A stretch of 64,000 nucleotides of DNA from Saccharopolyspora galaxeae (GCF_016526145.1 NZ_JADDUE010000007.1:1-64000), one strand, 5' to 3'; counted from the stretch's first letter, positions 1 through 9,068 are shown. Numbers and translations are program-made. The notes: a model not told the origin generated them from the letters alone.

Positions 1-115
1 GTGGGTATAGCGGAGCGGGGTACGCCCGGTCCCATTCCGAACCCGGAAGCTAAGCCCTCCAGCGCCGATGGTACTGCACTTGTGTGGGTGTGGGAGAGTA
101 GGACACCGCCGACAA
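1..115 (+). rRNA. rrf: 5S ribosomal RNA (5' end cut by window)
   Basis: The stretch contains the conserved 5S core (CCCATTCCGAACCCGGAAG, then GCCGATGGTACTGC, then GGGAGAGTAGG). By comparison with actinobacterial 5S genes about 5-8 nt are missing at the left edge. It is the last gene of an rRNA operon on the plus strand and is followed by two terminators. Confidence 0.95.
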
Positions 116-129
116 TACTCGTAAATGGG

Positions 130-161
130 GAAGGCCCCGGAACCACGGTTCCGGGGCCTTC
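130..161 (+). terminator. rRNA operon terminator 1
   Basis: A nearly perfect hairpin with arms GAAGGCCCCGGAACC and GGTTCCGGGGCCTTC lies 15 nt after the 5S end. It has a very short loop and a CT-rich tail, fitting strong termination of rRNA transcription. Confidence 0.9.
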
Positions 162-173
162 TGCTGTCCGGGG

Positions 174-206
174 CCGAGAAACCACAGCCACCGAGGTGGT
201 TTTCGG
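174..206 (+). terminator. rRNA operon terminator 2
   Basis: A second stem-loop (CCGAGAAACCAC paired with GTGGTTTTCGG, one bulged base) follows 12 nt after the first. Tandem terminators are common behind rRNA operons. Confidence 0.65.
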
Positions 207-246
207 GGCCTTCGAGGTCGTTCTACCGGGCGGGTTGCTGATCTCG

Positions 247-252
247 TAGTGT
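247..252 (+). promoter_or_regulatory. -10 hexamer TAGTGT, leaderless
   Basis: TAGTGT ends 6 nt before the ATG at 259, and no Shine-Dalgarno site lies between. This places the transcription start at or next to the ATG. Confidence 0.5.
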
Positions 253-258
253 CGCGGC

Positions 259-1011
259 ATGGAGCGCGTGCGTTTGCTGGTCGTGCAGCCCTCGGAGATC
301 GACCCCGTCGGGCGGCTCGGCAAGTGGCTCGAAGATGCCGGGGCCGAACTCGACGTGGTGCGGCCGCCGCGGGTCCCGGCGGCAGAGGAACTCGAGCAGT
401 ACCAGGGGCTGGTCGTGCTCGGTGGCGAGATGGGAGCCCTCGACGACCCGGATCATCCGTGGTTGGCGGACGTTCGTGCTCTGCTCAGCTCGGCTGTGAG
501 TCGGCGGACCGCGGTGTTGGGAATCTGCCTCGGGGCGCAACTGCTCGCGGTGGCCACCGGTGGACGGGTCGCGGCGCGGCGGGACGGTGCGGAGGTCGGG
601 ACCTTGCTGGTCGCGAAACGCGACGCGGCGGCCGACGACTCGTTGCTCGGTGACTTGCCGTTGACGCCGGACGTCCTGCAGTTCCACAACGACGAGGTTG
701 TGCGGTTGCCGCCGTCCGCGCAGTTGCTGGCGTCTTCGCCGAGTTCGGACAACCAGGCGTTCCGGGTCGGCCCGTGCGCTTACGGCTTTCAATTCCACAT
801 CGAGACCGAGCCCGATACCGTGCTGGACTGGGCGCGGCGGATGCCGGAAGCTGCCGAGCGCGCGCGTGCGGGGCAGTTGGATCCGGAGCACTTGGCGGCG
901 TTCCACGATGATCTCGCGGAAAGCTGGGCGCCGGTGGCCGAGCGGTTCGTGCAATTGGCCGCGGCTCCGCCGGAGCAGCGCAATCCGACCCGCTCGTTGC
1001 CGTTGGCGTGA
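259..1011 (+). CDS. class I (type 1) glutamine amidotransferase
   Basis: A 250-residue stand-alone GATase-1 domain. The nucleophile elbow GICLGAQLLA is at about residues 91-100, and the His-x-Glu pair sits in FQFHIETEPD near residue 180, completing a Cys-His-Glu triad. Members of this group (GuaA-like or YfeJ-like stand-alone proteins) release ammonia from glutamine or hydrolyse gamma-glutamyl compounds; the acceptor cannot be told from sequence. It is the first gene after the rRNA operon, 45 bp upstream of glnE on the same strand, so a link to glutamine metabolism is plausible but inferred. Confidence 0.85.
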   Translation: MERVRLLVVQPSEIDPVGRLGKWLEDAGAELDVVRPPRVPAAEELEQYQGLVVLGGEMGALDDPDHPWLADVRALLSSAVSRRTAVLGICLGAQLLAVATGGRVAARRDGAEVGTLLVAKRDAAADDSLLGDLPLTPDVLQFHNDEVVRLPPSAQLLASSPSSDNQAFRVGPCAYGFQFHIETEPDTVLDWARRMPEAAERARAGQLDPEHLAAFHDDLAESWAPVAERFVQLAAAPPEQRNPTRSLPLA

Positions 1012-1052
1012 TCTTCGAGTCGGTCGGGTGCCTGCTTTTCGCCGGGTCGGGC

Positions 1053-1058
1053 TACGGT
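1053..1058 (+). promoter_or_regulatory. -10 hexamer TACGGT, leaderless glnE
   Basis: TACGGT ends exactly 7 nt before the ATG at 1066. No ribosome-binding site is present. This spacing favours the ATG over the upstream in-frame GTG at 1057, which overlaps the hexamer. Confidence 0.55.
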
Positions 1059-1065
1059 GCGAAGT

Positions 1066-4000
1066 ATGAGCAACGGCAGCTCGTCCCGGTCCGGTTCGGC
1101 TCCATCCCCGGCTCGGTACGGCTTCAGCGATGCCGTCCGGGCCGAAGAGCAGCTGCGCGCGATCGGCTGGTGGACGGACTCCGGGCCGGTCGCAACCTAC
1201 GAGCGAGCCGTAGCGGCGCTGTCCCGTGCGGCTGATCCGGACCTGGCGCTGCATTCAATCGACCGCTTCCGAGAAGCCGCCGAATCCGAGTGGGCGCAGC
1301 TCGGCGACGAACTCGCGTCCGACGTGCGGCTGCGCGGTGGATTGCTCGGCGTGCTCGGAACGTCGGCGGCGTTCGCCGATCACCTCGTCGCGCACCCGGA
1401 GGATTGGCGGCGGCTGCGCAGTTCCGCCAATACAGCGGCACGCGAAGTGGAGGCGTGCACTGCGGAACTCCTCGCGCCGGTCCGGTTCGGGGACAGCACG
1501 CTGACCGGCCGGGACGCGGTCATCGCTCTGGGAGCCGGCTATCGCGGGCTGTTGTTGGAAATCGCCGCGCGGGACCTGGCGGGCGCCGTGGAACCGGAGC
1601 TCGAGTCGGCCGCGTTCGAGCAGGTCGCTGCGTCGTTGTCGGATGTCGCAGTGGCCGCGTTGCGGGCGGCGCTGGTGGTCGCCGAGGCCGAACTCGCCGG
1701 AGGAGAAGGCAGCGACGCCGCGGAGCGCCTCGCCGTGATCGCGATGGGCAAGACCGGTGGGCACGAGCTGAACTACGTCAGCGACGTCGACGTGGTGTTC
1801 GTGGCCGAATCCGAAGCCGACCTGGCGGGCGCGGGCAAGCTCGCGAGCATGATGATGCGGGTGGCCGGATCGGCGTTCTTCGAAGTCGACGCGGCACTTC
1901 GGCCGGAGGGCAAGGCGGGTGCGCTGGTGCGCACGCTCGACGGTCACGTGAACTACTACCGGCGCTGGGCGCGGACCTGGGAGTTCCAGGCGCTGCTGAA
2001 AGCCCGCCCGGTGGCAGGCAATGCCGACCTCGGCAGGCGCTATCTCGAGGCGGTGCGGCCGTTCGTGTGGACCGCCGCCGAGCGCGAAGACTTCGTCGCG
2101 GACGTTCGCTCGATGCGCCGGCGGGTGGAGGACCACGTTCCCGCGGAGTTGTCCGAGCGCGAACTCAAACTGGGACCCGGTGGTTTGCGCGATGTCGAGT
2201 TCGCCGTGCAGCTGCTGCAGATGGTGCACGGGCGCAGCGACGAGGACCTGCGCAGTCCGATCACCGTGGAAGCCTTGCGCGATCTTGGCGAGGGCGGCTA
2301 CGTGGCCCGCGCCGACGCGGCGGACCTCGTCGAGTCCTACGGCTTCCTGCGCACGTTGGAGCACCGGTTGCAGTTGCGCAGGCTCCGGCGCACGCACCTG
2401 TTCCCGGCGATGGACGACAAGGACGAGCTGCACTTCCTCGCGCGCTCGGCGGGGTTGCGCTCCAGCGGCAGGCGCAGTGCCGGTGACGTCCTGGTCGCCG
2501 AGTACCGCAGGCACAGCAACCGGGTCCGCCGACTGCACGAGAAGCTGTTCTACCGCCCGCTGCTGGAGGCGGTGGCGAAGGTCCCGACGGACATGCTGCG
2601 GCTGACCACCGGCGCGGCAGTGCAACGGCTGGCCGCGCTCGGCTACACCTCGCCGGAAGGGGCGCTGCGGCACATCGAGGCGTTGACCGCTGGGGTTTCC
2701 CGCCGGGCGCACATCCAGGGTGCGCTGCTGCCGATGTTGCTGGACCTGCTCGCGGGGACCCCGGATCCGGACGGTGGTCTGCTGGCATACCGGAAGGTGT
2801 CCGAGGCGCTGGCCGAAACGCCCTGGTATCTGCGGCTGCTGCGGGATGAGGGCGTGGTCGTGGAACGGCTCGCGCTGCTGCTGGGCACGTCCAAGCTGGT
2901 GCCGGAGCTGCTGGTGCGCGCGCCGGAGGTGCTGCGGCTGCTTTCGGACACCCCGGCGCTGGCCGAGCGCGATCCGAAGGCGGTCGCGGTTTCGCTGCGC
3001 AGTGCGGTCGGGCGGCATGCCGAACCGGAGCGAGCGGTCTCCGCGGCACGCTCCCTGCGCAGGCACGAGCTGCTGCGCATCGCGTGCGCTGACCTGCTAG
3101 GGCTGATGCCGCCGACCGATGTCTTCCGGGCCTTGTCCAGCGTGTGGGTCGCGGTGCTGGAAGCCGCACTGGACACCTCCATCCGCGAGATCGGAGGACG
3201 CGCGGAGTGGCAGACAGTGCCCGCGCGGATCGCGGTGATCGGCATGGGGCGGCTGGGCGGTGCCGAACTCGGGTACGGCTCGGACGCGGACGTGATGTTC
3301 GTGTGCGAACCGGTCGAGGGTGTGCAGGACACGACCGCGGTGCGGTTCGCGACCGCGGTCGTGGAGCACGTGCGGCGGCTGCTGGGCGCACCCAGCCAGG
3401 ACCCGCCGCTGGAGGTGGACATCGACCTGCGTCCGGAGGGGCGCAGCGGCGCGCTGGTGCGGACGTTGGATTCCTACCTGACCTACTACCGGCGCTGGGC
3501 ACAGGCTTGGGAGGCGCAAGCGCTGCTGCGCGCCCGGCCGGTGGCCGGCGATCCGCAACTCGGCGAGGCGTTCTGCGGCGCGATCGACCCGATCCGCTAT
3601 CCGGAGGGCGGCCTGGACGATGCGAAGGTCCGGGAAATCCGCCGGATCAAGGCCCGGGTGGATTCGGAGCGATTGCCGCGCGGGGCGGATCCGGCCACGC
3701 ACACCAAACTCGGCCGCGGCGGCCTCGCCGACGTGGAGTGGACGGTGCAGCTGTTGCAGCTGCGGCACGCCCACCAGCACCCGGAGCTGCGCACGACTTC
3801 CACTGTGGACGGAATCGCGGCTGCGGTGAAGGCCGGGGTGCTGTCCGGGGACGACGCGGAGCAGCTGATCGAAGCGTGGACGCTGGCGATGCGCTCGCGC
3901 AACGCGGTGATGCTGGTGCGCGGCAAACCCGGGGACCAGCTTCCCAAGCAGGCCAGGGAACTGGCCGCGTTGGCGGCGGCGCTGGGCTACCCGGCGAGCG

Positions 4001-4086
4001 TGGACACCGGTGAAGTGCTCGACGACTACCTGCGGGTCACCCGGCACGCCCGTGCCGTCGTGGAGCGGGTGTTCTACGAGGACTGA
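1066..4086 (+). CDS. glnE: bifunctional glutamine synthetase adenylyltransferase / adenylyl-removing enzyme
   Basis: About 1006 residues, the usual size for GlnE. Two homologous nucleotidyltransferase halves are visible. The N-terminal deadenylylase half has GKTGGHELNYVSDVDVVF at about residues 226-243, and the C-terminal adenylylase half has GMGRLGGAELGYGSDADVMF at about 726-745. Each carries the metal-binding Asp-x-Asp. Each is followed by an RPEG...GALVRTLD segment and an RRIK/RRVE helical region. The enzyme attaches or removes AMP on a tyrosine of GlnA to tune nitrogen assimilation; the target glnA lies 2.7 kb downstream in opposite orientation. The ATG at 1066 is chosen because of the -10 hexamer. 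Confidence 0.97.
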   Translation: MSNGSSSRSGSAPSPARYGFSDAVRAEEQLRAIGWWTDSGPVATYERAVAALSRAADPDLALHSIDRFREAAESEWAQLGDELASDVRLRGGLLGVLGTSAAFADHLVAHPEDWRRLRSSANTAAREVEACTAELLAPVRFGDSTLTGRDAVIALGAGYRGLLLEIAARDLAGAVEPELESAAFEQVAASLSDVAVAALRAALVVAEAELAGGEGSDAAERLAVIAMGKTGGHELNYVSDVDVVFVAESEADLAGAGKLASMMMRVAGSAFFEVDAALRPEGKAGALVRTLDGHVNYYRRWARTWEFQALLKARPVAGNADLGRRYLEAVRPFVWTAAEREDFVADVRSMRRRVEDHVPAELSERELKLGPGGLRDVEFAVQLLQMVHGRSDEDLRSPITVEALRDLGEGGYVARADAADLVESYGFLRTLEHRLQLRRLRRTHLFPAMDDKDELHFLARSAGLRSSGRRSAGDVLVAEYRRHSNRVRRLHEKLFYRPLLEAVAKVPTDMLRLTTGAAVQRLAALGYTSPEGALRHIEALTAGVSRRAHIQGALLPMLLDLLAGTPDPDGGLLAYRKVSEALAETPWYLRLLRDEGVVVERLALLLGTSKLVPELLVRAPEVLRLLSDTPALAERDPKAVAVSLRSAVGRHAEPERAVSAARSLRRHELLRIACADLLGLMPPTDVFRALSSVWVAVLEAALDTSIREIGGRAEWQTVPARIAVIGMGRLGGAELGYGSDADVMFVCEPVEGVQDTTAVRFATAVVEHVRRLLGAPSQDPPLEVDIDLRPEGRSGALVRTLDSYLTYYRRWAQAWEAQALLRARPVAGDPQLGEAFCGAIDPIRYPEGGLDDAKVREIRRIKARVDSERLPRGADPATHTKLGRGGLADVEWTVQLLQLRHAHQHPELRTTSTVDGIAAAVKAGVLSGDDAEQLIEAWTLAMRSRNAVMLVRGKPGDQLPKQARELAALAAALGYPASVDTGEVLDDYLRVTRHARAVVERVFYED

Positions 4087-4162
4087 GCCCGGTGTGCCGC
4101 TGCTGCCCGAGGGGTAGTCCGTGGGCCGGAATGCCGACTGATCAACTGTCGTTGGACGAGGT

Positions 4163-5095
4163 ATGAAGGCTGTTTCGCTCACCGAGTTCGGTGACCCCGA
4201 CGTGCTGTCCGTGCAAGAGCTTCCCGACCCGCTGGTGGGCCCCGATTTCGTGCTGGTGCAGGTGCGTGCGGCCGGGGTGAACCCGGTCGACTGGAAGATC
4301 CGCCGCGGCTATCTGCAGGGCGTGCTGCCGCATCACACGCCGTTGATCCCCGGTTGGGACGTGGCCGGTGTGGTCAAAGCGGTCGGCCCTGCCGTGACGG
4401 GCTACCAAGTCGGTGACGAGGTCGTCGCCTACGCCCGCGAGGACCACGTGCAGAACGGCACCTACGCCGAGCTGGTCGCGGTGCCGGAGCGTGCGCTGGC
4501 GCGCAAGTCCCGCGCGCAGTCCTTCGAGCAGGCTGCCGGGCTTCCGCTGGCCGGGCTGACGGCGTTGCAACTGCTCAACGCGGTCGAGGTGGGTGAAGGC
4601 GACACCGTGCTGGTGCACGCCGCGTCCGGCGGCGTCGGGCACTTGGCCGTGCAGATCGCACAGGCACTGGGTGCGGCTCGCGTGCTCGGTACCGCGTCCG
4701 AACGCAACCACGACTACCTGCGTGAACTCGGCGCCGAGCCGGTGACCTACGGCGAGGGGCTTCCCGAGCGGGTCGCCGAGCTGGTCGGCGGGGACGGAAC
4801 CGTCGACGCCGCGGTGGACTTCATCGGCGGTGCGGCCCTGGAGGTTTCGCCGCGGCTGGTGCGCGACCCGGCGCGGCACGGTTCGGTCGTGGACACCGAG
4901 GTGCTGAACCAGGGCGGGCGTTACGTGTTCGTGCGCCCGGACACGAGTCAGCTCAATTGGCTCGGCGAGCTGGTCGACACCGGGCGGCTGCGGGTGGACC
5001 TGCAGCAGACCTTCCCGCTGGAGCAGGCCGTTAAGGCGCACGAGCTGCTGGAGGAAGGGCACGTGCGCGGCAAGCTCGTGCTCACCGTCGGCTGA
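4163..5095 (+). CDS. NADP-dependent MDR-family oxidoreductase (quinone oxidoreductase-like)
   Basis: A 310-residue zinc-independent medium-chain dehydrogenase/reductase. A GroES-like N-terminal half (NPVDWKIRRG near residue 40, then PGWDVAGVV) is followed by the Rossmann motif HAASGGVGHLAVQ at about residues 152-164. No catalytic or structural zinc cysteines are seen, which points to the quinone reductase/enoyl reductase branch rather than alcohol dehydrogenase. Substrate unknown. Start ATG at 4163; 76 bp after glnE with its own upstream region. Confidence 0.85.
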   Translation: MKAVSLTEFGDPDVLSVQELPDPLVGPDFVLVQVRAAGVNPVDWKIRRGYLQGVLPHHTPLIPGWDVAGVVKAVGPAVTGYQVGDEVVAYAREDHVQNGTYAELVAVPERALARKSRAQSFEQAAGLPLAGLTALQLLNAVEVGEGDTVLVHAASGGVGHLAVQIAQALGAARVLGTASERNHDYLRELGAEPVTYGEGLPERVAELVGGDGTVDAAVDFIGGAALEVSPRLVRDPARHGSVVDTEVLNQGGRYVFVRPDTSQLNWLGELVDTGRLRVDLQQTFPLEQAVKAHELLEEGHVRGKLVLTVG

Positions 5096-5170
5096 GCTCC
5101 GGTTGCGCGGCAGGCCGCCGGAGTTTCGCGGTCGATGCCGCGCGGCTGATCTCCGCAGGCCTCCGGTCGG

Positions 5171-5223
5171 GCGATGATCTCCCGGTTGGTCGCGCTGTCG
5201 CCGACCGACCGGGAGATCATCGC
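5171..5223. repeat. 22-bp inverted repeat (hairpin)
   Basis: The left arm (5171-5192) GCGATGATCTCCCGGTTGGTCG pairs with the right arm (5202-5223) with a single G-T mismatch and a 9-nt loop. It lies 75 bp after the oxidoreductase stop. It may terminate that gene, but the lack of a T-run and the distance also allow a regulatory or structural role. Confidence 0.8.
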
Positions 5224-5492
5224 TGGGGGTCGATTCACCGTGCGAACGGGTCGCTGCCCGATATTCGCGTCCACAATGGGCAGTTGTGCGGCTTTCGCCG
5301 TGCTCGGTGCCGGTGTTTCCGGTGGCGGTCTGTTCGGCGAGTCTCGCCGGTTCTGGATTTCGGCTGCCGCGCCGCCCGTTCGGCAGCGGTTCGCCGCATA
5401 TTCGCGATTATTCTCAGCGGGTGTCGCCGCAGCCGCGGCTGAATTCGTCCGCGGTGCGAAGGCTCCGCAATTCACACGGCCGATGCCCTTGC

Positions 5493-5529
5493 TGCACGTG
5501 CAAATGCATTGTTGTGCGTTTTGCACAAC
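5493..5529. promoter_or_regulatory. palindrome cluster
   Basis: A 10-bp perfect palindrome TGCACGTGCA (5493-5502) is followed by GTTGTGC-gtttt-GCACAAC (5511-5529), a perfect 7-bp dyad with a 5-nt spacer. Both resemble operator-type sites, but no regulator gene is adjacent. Confidence 0.35.
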
Positions 5530-5825
5530 GCTGCGCACGCCCGGCGCCGACGAATTTCGCCGAACCGGCGGGCCGCCGGTCCGGTTCGTGGTATGCGCAC
5601 TGCAGACCGCCGCTCGGCGGCCGGCGCGCGGGAAAGTGGCGAATCGGTTGCTCCGTGGAGACCACCGCGAAAGTCCAATGCTCCCGGCGATTGGCAATCA
5701 CCGCGGGTTTTCCGCGAATACTGCCCGTTCGGAGGTCTGCTCGCCGCTATCCTGGCGGTAACCTGCTGCGCACCGCGAAAGGGTGCGCGCACGAACCGGC
5801 GGCCGCGCGGTCCGAATAGGAGTGC

Positions 5826-6695
5826 ATGGTGTCCGAGGACTTCGAATTACTCGTCGATCGGCAGGCGCTTTCCGGCGCCGGCCCGCTGTGGATGCCCACG
5901 TTGAATTGCCTGTACTGGGTGGACGTCCTGCGCAGAGAACTGCACACCTACCACCGGGATTCCGAGGTGGACGAGGTGCAAGTCCTGCCGGGAGTCGTCA
6001 CGGCGCTGGCCGCCACCCGCAACGGCCAGCTCATCGCGGCCGCCGATCGCGGGTTCGCCCGGTTGTTCCCGGGCCGGGCGGCGCTGGAACCCATCGCGGG
6101 CGTGCAGGCGGGCGACCGGATGAGCGCAGGCGCCTGCGATCCGGCGGGCAGATTCGTGGCGGGCACGCTCACGCACAGCCGGGAGGCCAAGCGCAGCGCG
6201 CTGTACGTGCTGGACGGCACCCGGGCCAGAGTGCTCGTCGACGGCCTCACCCGCTCCGGCGGCATCGGCTGGAGCCCGAGCGGGACGACGATGTACGTCG
6301 TCGACACGGTCGCCCGCGTGATCTGGGCGTTCGACTACGACGTGGAAGGCGGCCGGGCAGGCCGGGGCCGCCGCTGGGTGGTGTGCGCCGAGTCCGAAGG
6401 CCATCCGGACGGGCTGGCGATGGACAGCGCGGGCGGCGTCTGGGTCGCCATGCGCGGCAGCGGGCGCATCCACCGCTACGCGTCGAGCGGTGATCTGGAG
6501 ACCGTGCTGTGGGCACCGACGCGGCGCATCACCGGCTTGGCGTTCGGCGGGCGGCGGCTGGACGAGATGTACGTGACCTCGGCGTGTTCCGGCTACGACG
6601 AACGCGCGCTGGTGGCGGACCCGTACGCGGGCGCGCTGTTCCGCTTCCGCCCCGGATCGGCGGGCGGCCAGCCGGTGCCGTGGAACGGCACGTGA
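5826..6695 (+). CDS. SMP-30/gluconolactonase/LRE-family protein
   Basis: 289 residues covering one six-bladed SMP-30 beta-propeller. Family marks are GPLWMPTLNCLYWVDV near the N-terminus, SGGIGWSPSGTTMYVVDT in the middle (metal-binding Asn/Asp region) and SEGHPDGLAMDSAGGVWVA with the conserved HPDG and catalytic-type Asp. Relatives are Ca- or Zn-dependent lactonases (gluconolactonase, regucalcin, L-arabinolactonase); the substrate is not deducible. ATG at 5826 with GGAG just upstream. Convergent with glnA across a shared terminator. Confidence 0.88.
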   Translation: MVSEDFELLVDRQALSGAGPLWMPTLNCLYWVDVLRRELHTYHRDSEVDEVQVLPGVVTALAATRNGQLIAAADRGFARLFPGRAALEPIAGVQAGDRMSAGACDPAGRFVAGTLTHSREAKRSALYVLDGTRARVLVDGLTRSGGIGWSPSGTTMYVVDTVARVIWAFDYDVEGGRAGRGRRWVVCAESEGHPDGLAMDSAGGVWVAMRGSGRIHRYASSGDLETVLWAPTRRITGLAFGGRRLDEMYVTSACSGYDERALVADPYAGALFRFRPGSAGGQPVPWNGT

Positions 6696-6738
6696 GCGGG
6701 GAAGCCCGCAGACGAGCCGCGAGGCCCGGAACGCGAAA

Positions 6739-6771
6739 CGGGCCGGGAAGGACTCGGTCCCTCCCGGCCCG
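6739..6771. terminator. bidirectional terminator between SMP-30 gene and glnA
   Basis: Arms CGGGCCGGGAAGGAC and GTCCCTCCCGGCCCG (14 of 15 paired) close on a TCG loop between the two convergent stop codons. Confidence 0.85.
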
Positions 6772-6788
6772 CGGCAGCGGTGGTTCGA

Positions 6789-8213
6789 TCACACGTCGAA
6801 GTAGAGCGCGAACTCGTGCGGGTGCGGACGCAGCCGGATCGGGTCGATCTCGGTCTCGCGCTTCAGCGAGATCCAGGTCTCGATCAGGTCCGGGGTGAAC
6901 ACACCGCCTTCGAGCAGGTACTCGTGGTCGGCCTCGAGGTTGTCGATGACCTGCGCCAGGTTGTCCGGCACCTGCGGGACGCCCTTGGCCTCCTCGGGCG
7001 GCAGCTCGTAGAGGTCCTTGTCGATGGGCTCGGCGGGCTCGATCTTGTTCTTGATGCCGTCCAGCCCGGCCATCATCATCGCCGCGAACGCCAGGTACGG
7101 GTTGCCGGACGGGTCCGGGCAGCGGAACTCGACGCGCTTGGCCTTCGGGTTGTTGCCGGTGATCGGGATGCGCATGCAGGCGGAGCGGTTGCGCTGCGAG
7201 TACACCAGGTTGACCGGCGCCTCGTAGCCCGGCACCAGCCGGTGGTACGAGTTGATCGTCGGGTTGGTGAACGCCAGCAGGCTCGGCGCGTGGTGCAGGA
7301 TGCCGCCGATGTAGTACCGCGCGGTGTCCGAGAGCCCGGCGTAGCCGGCCTCGTCGTGGAACAGCGGCGCGCCGTCCTTCCACAGCGACATGTGGCTGTG
7401 CATCCCGGAGCCGTTGTCACCGAACAGCGGCTTGGGCATGAACGTCGCGGTGCGGCCGTCCTCCCAGGTGGTGTTCTTCACGATGTACTTGAACAGCTGC
7501 AGGTCGTCCGCGGCGTGCAGCATCGTGTTGAACTTGTAGTTGATCTCGGCCTGGCCGCCGGTGCCGACCTCGTGGTGCGCCCGCTCGACGGTGAAGCCCG
7601 AGTTGGTCAGCTGGGTGGAGATCCGGTCGCGCAGGTCCGCGAAGTGGTCGTACGGCGCGACCGGGAAGTAGCCGCCCTTCATGCGGGTCTTGTAGCCGCG
7701 GTTGCCGCCTTCCTCCTCGCGCCCGGTGTTCCACCAGCCCTCGACGGAGTCGACCTCGGCGAAGGTCTTGTTCGGGCCTTCGCCGAACTTCACCGAGTCG
7801 AAGATGTAGAACTCGGCCTCGGCGCCGAAGAACGCGGTGTCGGCGATGCCGGACTCGGCCAGGTACTGCTCGGCCTTGCGCGCGATGTTGCGCGGGTCGC
7901 GGCTGTAGGGCTCCAGCGTGAACGGGTCGTGCACGAAGAAGTTCAGGATCAGCGTCTTCTCCGCGCGGTACGGGTCGACGCGGGCGGTGTACGGGTCGGG
8001 CAGCAGCAACATGTCCGACTCGTGGATCGACTGAAAACCTCGGACCGAGGAGCCGTCGAAGGCCAGCCCTTCGGTGAAGGTGTCCTGGTCGAAGGCCGCG
8101 GCGGGGACCGTGAAGTGCTGCATGACGCCCGGCAGGTCGCAGAACCGGACATCGATGTACTTCACGTCCTCGTCGGAGATGAAGCGCAGGACCTCGTCTG
8201 GATTCTTGAACAC
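6789..8213 (-). CDS. glnA: type I glutamine synthetase (adenylylation-regulated)
   Basis: 474 residues, dodecameric GSI-beta length. It makes glutamine from glutamate, ammonia and ATP. Visible marks: N-terminal [28 protein letters not shown], Mn-binding [14 protein letters not shown]-binding [18 protein letters not shown], and NRSACMRIP. The sequence [11 protein letters not shown] carries the tyrosine (about Tyr402) that GlnE adenylylates. The start is GTG at 8213, with AAGGAG 9 nt upstream. The match to glnE nearby shows an intact covalent control circuit. Confidence 0.98.
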   Translation of the reverse strand: MFKNPDEVLRFISDEDVKYIDVRFCDLPGVMQHFTVPAAAFDQDTFTEGLAFDGSSVRGFQSIHESDMLLLPDPYTARVDPYRAEKTLILNFFVHDPFTLEPYSRDPRNIARKAEQYLAESGIADTAFFGAEAEFYIFDSVKFGEGPNKTFAEVDSVEGWWNTGREEEGGNRGYKTRMKGGYFPVAPYDHFADLRDRISTQLTNSGFTVERAHHEVGTGGQAEINYKFNTMLHAADDLQLFKYIVKNTTWEDGRTATFMPKPLFGDNGSGMHSHMSLWKDGAPLFHDEAGYAGLSDTARYYIGGILHHAPSLLAFTNPTINSYHRLVPGYEAPVNLVYSQRNRSACMRIPITGNNPKAKRVEFRCPDPSGNPYLAFAAMMMAGLDGIKNKIEPAEPIDKDLYELPPEEAKGVPQVPDNLAQVIDNLEADHEYLLEGGVFTPDLIETWISLKRETEIDPIRLRPHPHEFALYFDV

Positions 8214-8407
8214 CCTCGATGGCTCCTTAACGCATCTGGTGAACTGCTCACCGGCGGGCGTTCGTCGAGCTCACCGGCTCGATGCCCACGTTATGCCGCC
8301 GGTGTTGCCCGGTCATCACCCCGATGTTTCGCGGCTGTTAACGACCCGCCGAACGGGTGAGCGCGACTGCGGAGGGCGGCCGCCGACCGGCTCCGTGCGG
8401 GCGGCCG

Positions 8408-8413
8408 TAGGCT
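8408..8413 (+). promoter_or_regulatory. -10 hexamer TAGGCT, leaderless
   Basis: TAGGCT ends 6 nt before the GTG start at 8420; no Shine-Dalgarno site intervenes. Confidence 0.5.
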
Positions 8414-8419
8414 TGCGGG

Positions 8420-8884
8420 GTGACCGAAGAGACCGCATCCGGACCCGGAGTGAGCAGCGTGGACGACGAGCGCGGCCCGGACTCGACGCAGCAGCGGCGC
8501 TGGCCGGGCGAGCGGCTGGGCCTGCCGGAGAGCGGGACCGGCTCGGTCGCCGGTGGTGGCCGCAGGCTGCTCGGCTTCCTCGTGGACATCGTGCTGGCCG
8601 CGCTGGTCGCGGGCCTGTTCACCGTTCCCGAACCGCCCGGCAACTGGAGTCTGCTGACCTGGTTCGTGATCACGGCGCTGCCGGTGGCGGTCTTCGGCTT
8701 CACGCCGGGGATGTTGCTGGCCGGTATCTGGGTGGCGCGGCTGGGCGGCGCGAACTCGGTGGGGTTGTGGCGCGCGATCGTGCGGTGCGCGTTGACGGCG
8801 TTCCTGGTTCCCGCGGTGATCCGCAACCGGGACGGGCGGACGTGGCTGGATCGGCTCACCGGGACGGTCGTGGTGCGCCGCTGA
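8420..8884 (+). CDS. RDD-family membrane protein
   Basis: 154 residues. After a charged N-terminal 45 residues comes the RDD-type segment GGGRRLLGFLVDIVLAALVA, whose R...D residues name the family. A second hydrophobic hairpin (about residues 75-110) and the late basic DGRTWLDRLTGTVVV motif follow. Two to three membrane helices are predicted by eye. The small RDD gene beside glnA is a conserved actinobacterial neighbour (Rv2219A position in M. tuberculosis, from memory). Function unknown. Confidence 0.85.
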   Translation: MTEETASGPGVSSVDDERGPDSTQQRRWPGERLGLPESGTGSVAGGGRRLLGFLVDIVLAALVAGLFTVPEPPGNWSLLTWFVITALPVAVFGFTPGMLLAGIWVARLGGANSVGLWRAIVRCALTAFLVPAVIRNRDGRTWLDRLTGTVVVRR

Positions 8885-8908
8885 GCGCTGTTCGCGCGGT
8901 TCCGTCCG

Positions 8909-8959
8909 GAGCGAACGGACCGTTGGTCCGAAAAGATCGAGCGAACGGACCGTTCACTC
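8909..8959. repeat. convergent-junction stem-loop, copy 1
   Basis: The left arm GAGCGAACGGACCGTT (8909-8924) pairs with GAACGGACCGTTCACTC (8943-8959), 14 of 16 positions matching. It lies between the convergent RDD and DUF4191 genes. The same arm sequence recurs at 40933 and 47563. Confidence 0.65.
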
Positions 8960-9009
8960 GGAGCTCCGAGCACGCGCGGACATCATCCGCCGGGAGCGCC
9001 CGGCCGTGG

Positions 9010-9058
9010 AGCGAGCGGGCCACTCGACCGGTCTGTCGGGGCGAACCGGTCCGCTCAC
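9010..9058. repeat. convergent-junction stem-loop, copy 2
   Basis: GAGCGAGCGGGCCACTCGACCG pairs imperfectly with CGGGGCGAACCGGTCCGCTCAC around a TCTGT loop. The layout matches the stem-loop at 47561-47615. It ends 11 bp from the DUF4191 stop and could terminate from both sides. Confidence 0.6.
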
Positions 9059-9068
9059 CCGGGTCGGG

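Larger units (their letters stand above)
5096..5825. other. 730-bp intergenic region without a credible gene
   Basis: Open frames here (for example 5174-5761) show no recognisable domain and codon use unlike the neighbours, so I call the region non-coding. It contains a long hairpin at 5171-5223 and a cluster of palindromes at 5493-5529. The right end leads to the SMP-30 gene with a GGAG ribosome site at about 5818. Confidence 0.6.

Noticed and set aside
1255-3066. 603-codon open frame on the minus strand across glnE
   Set aside because: GC-rich codon shadow of glnE; Arg/His/Gln-rich low-complexity product with no domain. The same holds for the long antisense frames opposite glnA, lipA, sucB, asnB and the exonuclease gene.
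5174-5761. 195-codon open frame in the 730-bp gap
   Set aside because: Starts inside the long hairpin, has no ribosome site or recognisable domain, and its composition differs from neighbouring genes.
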